A DNA stretch of 11,731 bases, from positions 1 to 11,731 of the forward strand of contig VAXA01000175.1 in the NCBI GenBank assembly GCA_005883365.1. Direction: 5' to 3'. This DNA is from Actinomycetota bacterium. GTDB lineage: Bacteria > Actinomycetota > Thermoleophilia > Gaiellales > Gaiellaceae. The notes below the pieces were generated by a model that did no database searches, was not told the DNA's origin, and saw nothing but the letters and a program-made list of their open reading frames with translations. Position 1 is the stretch's first letter, and every line of letters starts with the position of its first letter. Position numbers and translations under genes: made by a program. Shown one piece after another: positions 8,124 through 11,731 of the stretch.

Positions 8124-9037
8124 CGGCTCAGCCGCAGAACCCGCCCGGCCGTCGCGCGCGCGATCGTCCCGGCCATGGCCGGGTTTTCCTGCAGCCGGCG
8201 CAGCGAGTAGCCGTACCAATGCTCGCCGAACGGGACGTAGACGCGCAGCCGGTGCCCTTCCGCGACGAGCTCGTCGCGCCGCTCCTCCCGCACCCCGAGC
8301 AGCATCTGGAGCTCGTACTCGAGCGGCCGGAGCCCTCGCCGAGAGATGCGCGCGAGCGACTCGCCGATCAGCCACTCGTCGTGCGTCGCGACGCCGACGT
8401 AGCACCCGGCATCGAGGAGTCCGTCGAGGCAGCCGAGGAAGTTCGCGCGCACCGCCTCGTAGTCGGTGAACGCGATCGTGCCGGGCTCGAGGTAGATGCC
8501 CTTGCAGAGCCGGACGCTCGGCCGCAGGTCCGCGAGCGCGTTGACGTCGTCGAGCGTGCGCCGCAGCCGCGCCTGGAGGACGATGCCGAGATTGTCGTGC
8601 CCTTCCTCGCGGAGCTCGCGGTAGACCCGGAGCGTTTCGTCGGTCGTCGACGAGTCCTCCATGTCGACCCGGACGAAGTTGCCGTAGCCGGCCGCCGTGC
8701 GGACGACGTCGACGAGGTTCTCGCGGCACAGCTCGTACGAGAGATCGAGCCCGAGCGCGGTGAGCTTGACGCTGACGTTGGAGTCGAGCGCAGCCTCGTC
8801 GATCGCGGCGAAGACGTCGCGATACGCCTGGGCGATCGCGCGGGTCTCCTCCTCGCGGGTGATCTCCTCGCCGAGAACGTCGACGGTCGCCAGCTTCCCG
8901 CCCGCATTGAGCTCGCGCACGCACTCGACGGCCTCGGCCAATGTCGCGCCGGCGATGTACCGCGAGGAGAAAAGCTGCACCACGGGCTTCGGCACCGCCG
9001 GCAAAAGGCGGACGAGGGCAGAGTCGAGCAGCGACAC
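8120..9037 (-). CDS. Proline dehydrogenase (monofunctional)
   Basis: A 305-residue FAD-dependent enzyme oxidising L-proline to pyrroline-5-carboxylate, with electrons passing to the quinone pool; it is the usual size for monofunctional bacterial forms (prodh/PutB type). Family landmarks in order: VSVKLTALGLD (88-98), NFVRVDMEDSSTTDETL (120-136), GIVLQARLRRTLDDV (151-165), VRLCKGIYLEP (175-185), VATHDEWL (216-223), YELQMLLGVR (241-250) and VYVPFGEHWYGYSLRRL (266-282), whose paired Arg 280-281 correspond to the substrate-carboxylate binding pair. The GTG start has no Shine-Dalgarno; a strong TAGAAT box lies 10 bases upstream, implying a leader of a few bases at most. It is followed by the overlapping aminotransferase gene. 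No signal peptide is seen; membrane association would be peripheral. Confidence 0.95.
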   Translation of the reverse strand: MSLLDSALVRLLPAVPKPVVQLFSSRYIAGATLAEAVECVRELNAGGKLATVDVLGEEITREEETRAIAQAYRDVFAAIDEAALDSNVSVKLTALGLDLSYELCRENLVDVVRTAAGYGNFVRVDMEDSSTTDETLRVYRELREEGHDNLGIVLQARLRRTLDDVNALADLRPSVRLCKGIYLEPGTIAFTDYEAVRANFLGCLDGLLDAGCYVGVATHDEWLIGESLARISRRGLRPLEYELQMLLGVREERRDELVAEGHRLRVYVPFGEHWYGYSLRRLQENPAMAGTIARATAGRVLRLSR

Positions 9038-9047
9038 GGGCGCGGCG

Positions 9048-9053
9048 ATTCTA
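9048..9053 (-). promoter_or_regulatory. -10 box TAGAAT for proline dehydrogenase
   Basis: TAGAAT matches TATAAT at five of six bases and ends 10 bases before the GTG at 9037, in the 41-bp gap behind the 98-residue unknown gene. No Shine-Dalgarno is visible, so a leader of about 0-4 bases is likely. No clear -35 box is seen. Confidence 0.5.
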
Positions 9054-9078
9054 CGCGGGCGCCGCTGCGGGCTCGACC

Positions 9079-9375
9079 CTAGGACTCGCGCATGAACCCC
9101 TGGCGGGCAGCGCTGACGAGCGCCACTGCCTCGGGGAAGAGGACGCGCATCGCGTCCCGAAGAGCGATTGCCTGCTCGTCGGCGCCGCCCTGCGGCTGGA
9201 GCTGCTGCAGCGCAGCGGCCGTCAGCTCGACGGCGGTGTTGAGCGTCAGCGTCGCGAACTGCTCTCGCTGCGCCTCCTGGACGCTCTCGGCCTGCTGCTC
9301 TGCAAACTCGCGCAGACCGCGCATGATCTCCTCGGGGTCACCGCCGAAGGGGAATCCGAAGCCGCCGCCTTCCAT
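9079..9375 (-). CDS. Hypothetical protein, 98 residues
   Basis: Not recognised. The N terminus MEGGGFGFPFGGDPEEIMRG is glycine- and phenylalanine-rich; the rest (about 20-98) looks almost wholly helical and rich in Ala, Gln and Glu, for example FAEQQAESVQEAQREQF and AVELTAAALQQL. No membrane segment or signal peptide, so a small cytosolic helical protein, perhaps a partner in an oligomer. An ATG start at 9375 is chosen over an in-frame extension because it gives the glycine-rich opening and has TACCCT 6 bases upstream. It lies 28 bases after the 182-residue unknown gene and 41 bases before proline dehydrogenase, all on the minus strand, so a shared operon with internal promoters is likely. 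Confidence 0.65.
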   Translation of the reverse strand: MEGGGFGFPFGGDPEEIMRGLREFAEQQAESVQEAQREQFATLTLNTAVELTAAALQQLQPQGGADEQAIALRDAMRVLFPEAVALVSAARQGFMRES

Positions 9376-9381
9376 CCGGCA

Positions 9382-9387
9382 AGGGTA
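9382..9387 (-). promoter_or_regulatory. -10-like box TACCCT for the 98-residue unknown gene
   Basis: TACCCT on the minus strand ends 6 bases before the ATG at 9375, with no Shine-Dalgarno between. Motif evidence only. Confidence 0.45.
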
Positions 9388-9403
9388 GCCGCACCCCGCG
9401 GAG

Positions 9404-9952
9404 CTACGTGAGCGGAAGCTTGTGGTTGCGCTCCACGTCGTCCGCCACCGCCTCGACCGAGCCGAGCGCTGCCTGCATCGCGGCGGCGAACGGAGACGGG
9501 CCACCCTCCCCGAGCGCCTGCTCGAGCCGGCGCGAGGCGGAGCCGATCGCGTCGAGGTACGCGCCGCTCGCGACGCGCGGTTCCGGCTGCAGCGTCTCGG
9601 CCAGGGCCGCGGCCTCGGCCTCAGCCTCCTCGATCCCCACCGGCCCCTCCGTCTCGCGCAGCTCGGCGAGCCGAGCTCGGAGCTCCGGCAAGTGGCCGCC
9701 GCCCGCGGACTCCTCTGCCACTTCGCAGAGGGCTGCGAGCGAGGCCGCCTCTCGCACGAGCCGCAGCTCGGTCAGCGGCTGCGCCTCCTCGTCGAGCGCA
9801 AGCCACGCGCGCCCTGCCGCCGATTCGAATGCGCAGAGGTAGACGCGCCGCCCGAGCATCTCCGCGACGAGCAGCCCCGCGAGCTCCTCTCCCGGCTCTG
9901 CAAAGGTGGCGGCTGCGCCTCCGACGCGCGCGACGTCCTCCGCCACCGTCAT
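9404..9952 (-). CDS. Hypothetical protein, 182 residues, divergent from the UbiE-type gene
   Basis: Not recognised as a named family. It opens MTVAEDVARVGGAAATFAEP, has a short hydrophobic/beta-like part ELAGLLVAEMLGRRVYLCAF (about 23-42) followed by AWLALDEEAQPLTEL, and then becomes strongly helical and acidic with long Glu/Ala/Leu runs (about 65-135). The tail HKLPLT is preceded by a helix EAVADDVERN. No signal peptide or convincing membrane span. The ATG at 9952 is supported by TATTCT 6 bases upstream; a longer in-frame extension upstream is arginine-rich low-complexity sequence overlapping the divergent gene and was not used. The start codon is only 17 bases from that of the plus-strand UbiE-type gene, so the two may be regulated together. 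Confidence 0.7.
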   Translation of the reverse strand: MTVAEDVARVGGAAATFAEPGEELAGLLVAEMLGRRVYLCAFESAAGRAWLALDEEAQPLTELRLVREAASLAALCEVAEESAGGGHLPELRARLAELRETEGPVGIEEAEAEAAALAETLQPEPRVASGAYLDAIGSASRRLEQALGEGGPSPFAAAMQAALGSVEAVADDVERNHKLPLT

Positions 9953-9957
9953 GCGGC

Positions 9958-9963
9958 CAGAAT
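9958..9963 (+). promoter_or_regulatory. -10-like box CAGAAT for the UbiE-type gene
   Basis: CAGAAT ends 6 bases before the GTG at 9970. It lacks the first T of TAnnnT but keeps A2 and T6. It coincides almost exactly with the minus-strand box at 9959-9964. Motif evidence only. Confidence 0.4.
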
Positions 9964-9964
9964 A
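9959..9964 (-). promoter_or_regulatory. -10 box TATTCT for the 182-residue unknown gene
   Basis: TATTCT on the minus strand ends 6 bases before the ATG at 9952. It shares five base pairs with the plus-strand box CAGAAT, so one short AT-rich island seems to serve both genes. Confidence 0.5.
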
Positions 9965-9969
9965 GGCCC

Positions 9970-10683
9970 GTGGAAGCCTCCGCCCGTACCCGCCAGGCGC
10001 GCGAGCTCTTCGCGCCGCTGGGCCAGACGTATGACCGCTACGCGCGCCTGCTCTCGTTCGGTCAGGACCCGCGCTGGCGATCCTTCCTCGTCTCGCGGGT
10101 CCCGCCCGACGCGCACCGCGTGCTCGACGTGGCCACGGGTACGGCGGCAGTCGCGATCGAGCTCGCACGCGCCGAACGCGCCCGGACGGTCGTCGGCGTC
10201 GACCAGAGCCCCGAGATGCTGGCAGCCGGGCGCGGGCACGTCGAGCGCGCGGGCCTGACCGGGCGGATCGAGCTGCAGGAAGCGCGAGCAGAGGCCCTGC
10301 CGTTCGCCGACGGAGAATTCGACGCCGTCACCTTCACGTATCTCCTCCGCTATGTCGACGACGTCCCCGCAACCTTGCACGAGCTCGCGCGTGTGGTCCG
10401 GCCCGGCGGAACGGTCGCGATGCTCGAGTTCGGGCTCCCGCGCGGCGGATGGCGCCCGCTGTGGGAGCTGTACGTGCGGGCGGGACTGCCGGCGGCCGGA
10501 GTCGTCGTCTCGCCCGGCTGGGAAGAGGTCGGCCGTTTCCTGGGACCGAGCATCCGGGACTTCTGGCGGAGCTGGCCGGAGCCGCGCCTGCTCGATGCGT
10601 GGCGACAGGCGGGAATCGCCCAGGTGCGCGCGCAACGACTCAGCGTCGGCGGCGGCCTGGTCGTTTGGGGACGGCGCGCGTGA
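9970..10683 (+). CDS. UbiE/MenG-type quinone methyltransferase
   Basis: A 237-residue class I methyltransferase with the UbiE/MenG layout: YDRYARLLSFGQDPRWR (21-37, compare YDxxNxLxSxGxxRxWR), SAM motif I VLDVATGTAAVA (51-62), GVDQSPEML (76-84), ALPFADGEFDAVTF (109-122) and VVRPGGTVAMLEFG (142-155), then the LYxxxLPxxGxxxS-type segment ELYVRAGLPAAGVVVS (166-181). Expected role: C-methylation of demethylmenaquinone, the last step of menaquinone synthesis, at the membrane surface. The canonical family has further conserved residues that cannot be checked here, and such genes also occur as paralogues acting on other prenylated substrates. GTG start chosen for the CAGAAT box 6 bases upstream and the lack of conserved sequence before it. 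The stop overlaps the next gene (GTGA). Confidence 0.85.
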   Translation: MEASARTRQARELFAPLGQTYDRYARLLSFGQDPRWRSFLVSRVPPDAHRVLDVATGTAAVAIELARAERARTVVGVDQSPEMLAAGRGHVERAGLTGRIELQEARAEALPFADGEFDAVTFTYLLRYVDDVPATLHELARVVRPGGTVAMLEFGLPRGGWRPLWELYVRAGLPAAGVVVSPGWEEVGRFLGPSIRDFWRSWPEPRLLDAWRQAGIAQVRAQRLSVGGGLVVWGRRA

Positions 10684-11411
10684 CGACACGGCCGCGTCCC
10701 GCGTTCTACGCGCTCCGCTCGGGCGGCTGGCGCGACTACGTCACTCTCCTCCACCCGCCGTACACGCTCTGGCACCTCTCGTACGTCGCGGTCGGCGCCG
10801 CGCTGGCGCCGCACATGGACTGGGCGCTGCTCGGCTGGACGACACTCGCCTTCGCGCTCGCCATGGGCGTCGGAGCGCACGCCCTCGACGAGATGCGGGG
10901 CAGGCCGCTGCAGACGCGCATCCCACCGGCGATGCTCGTGACCCTCGCAGTCGTCTCGATCTCGGCCGCGGCCGGGATCGGCATCGCCGTCGCGGTCTCG
11001 CGCACGCTCTGGTTGATCGTCTTCGTCGCCGTCGGCGCGTTTCTCGTCGTCGCGTACAACCTGGAGCTGTTCGGCGGCGCCTTCCACGGTGGACTCTGGT
11101 TCCCGGCGGCCTGGGGCGCCTTCCCCGTGCTCACGGCGTACTTCGCCTCGGCACGGACGCTGCACGGAGCCGCCTTCGCGGCTGCGGGTTACGCGTTTGC
11201 CTCGAGCTGGGCGCAGCGGCGGCTCTCGACGCCGGTCCGACTCGTCCGCCGGCGCGTCGTCGCCGTGGAAGGGGAGGCGCGGCTCGACGATGGGGCGAGG
11301 CTGCCGATCGACGCGGATGCCCTCGCAGCGGTGCCCGAAGCGGCGCTCAAGGCGCTCGCTCTGGCGATGGTGCTGATCGCCGTCGCACTTCTGCTTCTCC
11401 GTGCTGGATAG
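10680..11411 (+). CDS. Polytopic membrane protein, possibly UbiA-like prenyltransferase relative
   Basis: A 243-residue integral membrane protein with about seven hydrophobic spans (roughly 31-44, 48-66, 83-105, 108-126, 139-157, 161-177 and 222-241). The N-terminal WRDYVTLLHPPYTLWHLSYV, the segment GAHALDEMRGRPLQTRI (65-81) placed where UbiA enzymes carry NDxxDxxxD, and AYNLELFGGAFHG (125-137) with AAWGAFPVLTAYF (143-155) recall UbiA prenyltransferases, but the Asp-rich prenyl-diphosphate motifs are degenerate, so catalysis is doubtful. A polar stretch at about 179-221 separates the last span. The GTG start overlaps the stop of the UbiE-type gene (GTGA), so the pair is translationally coupled and a role in quinone or isoprenoid metabolism is inferred. 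No close family is named with certainty. Confidence 0.6.
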   Translation: MTTRPRPAFYALRSGGWRDYVTLLHPPYTLWHLSYVAVGAALAPHMDWALLGWTTLAFALAMGVGAHALDEMRGRPLQTRIPPAMLVTLAVVSISAAAGIGIAVAVSRTLWLIVFVAVGAFLVVAYNLELFGGAFHGGLWFPAAWGAFPVLTAYFASARTLHGAAFAAAGYAFASSWAQRRLSTPVRLVRRRVVAVEGEARLDDGARLPIDADALAAVPEAALKALALAMVLIAVALLLLRAG

Positions 11412-11416
11412 CGCTC

Positions 11417-11422
11417 TACACT
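11417..11422 (+). promoter_or_regulatory. -10-like box TACACT for the last gene
   Basis: TACACT ends 7 bases before the GTG at 11430. A GGAGG (11425-11429) touches the GTG and is too close to act as its Shine-Dalgarno. Confidence 0.5.
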
Positions 11423-11429
11423 CTGGAGG

Positions 11430-11731
11430 GTGGCGCTGACGACGATCGCCGATCTCATCTTCGCCGGCGGCATCGTGCTGGCGGCGCTCACGCTCGCCGG
11501 CGCTGCGATCCGCCGCGCGCCGACAGCGCTGCTCGCGTCCTCCGCCGGCCTCGAGGCCTGTGCGGCCGCCGGGATCTGGGTCGCCTTCGCTCTGCGTCAC
11601 GACCGACCACTCGCCGTGTCCGCCGGCGGGCTGACGGCCTGCACCGTCGCCGCCGGAGCCGCCGTCCTCCTGCGCCGGGCACTGCGACGCGTCGGCGCGA
11701 TGGACGCCCGTCTCGCCGAGGCGCAGGCCGA
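11430..11731 (+). CDS. Membrane-anchored protein, 5' part only
   Basis: The first 100 codons are in the window; the gene runs off the right edge. It opens VALTTIADLIFAGGIVLAAL, and three hydrophobic spans are visible (about 7-25, 36-53 and 61-79), followed by LRRALRRVGAMDARLAEAQA, which looks like the start of a cytoplasmic coiled coil. This membrane-then-coiled-coil layout is common in sensor kinases, diguanylate cyclases and chemoreceptor-like proteins, but the catalytic part is not visible, so no function is given. The GTG is supported by TACACT 7 bases upstream. It lies 18 bases after the UbiA-like gene on the same strand. Confidence 0.65.
   Translation, partial: MALTTIADLIFAGGIVLAALTLAGAAIRRAPTALLASSAGLEACAAAGIWVAFALRHDRPLAVSAGGLTACTVAAGAAVLLRRALRRVGAMDARLAEAQA

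Noticed and set aside
8124..8924. N-terminal extension of the aminotransferase frame, making a 604-residue protein
   Set aside because: It is the out-of-frame reading of proline dehydrogenase; the GTG at 8123 overlaps its stop and begins the conserved fold.
10350..11600. 416-codon minus-strand frame opposite UbiE, the UbiA-like gene and the last gene
   Set aside because: Highly charged low-complexity translation (many Arg, Glu, Asp) without domains, antisense to three plus-strand genes with clear starts.

Overview
This 11.7 kb window comes from a very GC-rich bacterium with dense, short-spaced genes, many GTG starts and frequent 4-base stop/start overlaps. Protein content and TAnnnT-type -10 boxes placed directly in front of start codons point to a high-GC actinobacterium. 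The style of the fumarylacetoacetase-like N terminus and the small conserved unknowns suggest the Thermoleophilia/Solirubrobacterales, but that placement is inference from memory of family members and was not tested. No rRNA, tRNA, CRISPR, phage or insertion-sequence gene was seen, and no gene-free gap exceeds 300 bases.

Region 1 (1-5276, all minus strand; read right to left): an EamA/DMT-family transporter, 4-hydroxyphenylpyruvate dioxygenase (HPPD), a DUF2071 protein, a CDF zinc-type exporter with three C-terminal domains, and the 5' part of a fumarylacetoacetate-hydrolase-family gene that runs off the left edge. HPPD and the FAH-family gene suggest tyrosine/homogentisate catabolism; homogentisate dioxygenase is not in the window. 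A 534-bp tandem duplication (2485-3018 and 3019-3552, two mismatches) lies across the HPPD/DUF2071 boundary. Both parent genes remain intact, and between them lie a dead DUF2071 head and a dead HPPD tail. It could be a real recent duplication or an assembly artefact.

Region 2 (5311-6968, plus): a 91-residue unknown, a FabL-type enoyl-ACP reductase coupled to it by ATGA overlap, and a class I SAM-dependent methyltransferase. The 141-bp convergent gap that follows (6969-7109) is packed with inverted repeats.

Region 3 (7110-9952, minus; read right to left): two small unknown proteins (182 and 98 residues), monofunctional proline dehydrogenase, and a short class III aminotransferase coupled to it by GTGA overlap. 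The pair fits proline/ornithine catabolism through pyrroline-5-carboxylate.

Region 4 (9970-11731, plus): a UbiE/MenG-type quinone methyltransferase, a GTGA-coupled polytopic membrane protein that may be UbiA-like, and the start of a membrane-anchored protein cut by the right edge.

A signal running through the window: nine genes have a -10-like hexamer ending 6-10 bases before the start codon (seven exact TAnnnT, two CAnnnT) with no well-spaced Shine-Dalgarno site, whereas the six others sit in operons with coupling overlaps or a Shine-Dalgarno site. This suggests widespread leaderless transcription, including a divergent gene pair whose two -10 boxes occupy the same 7 bp (9958-9964).
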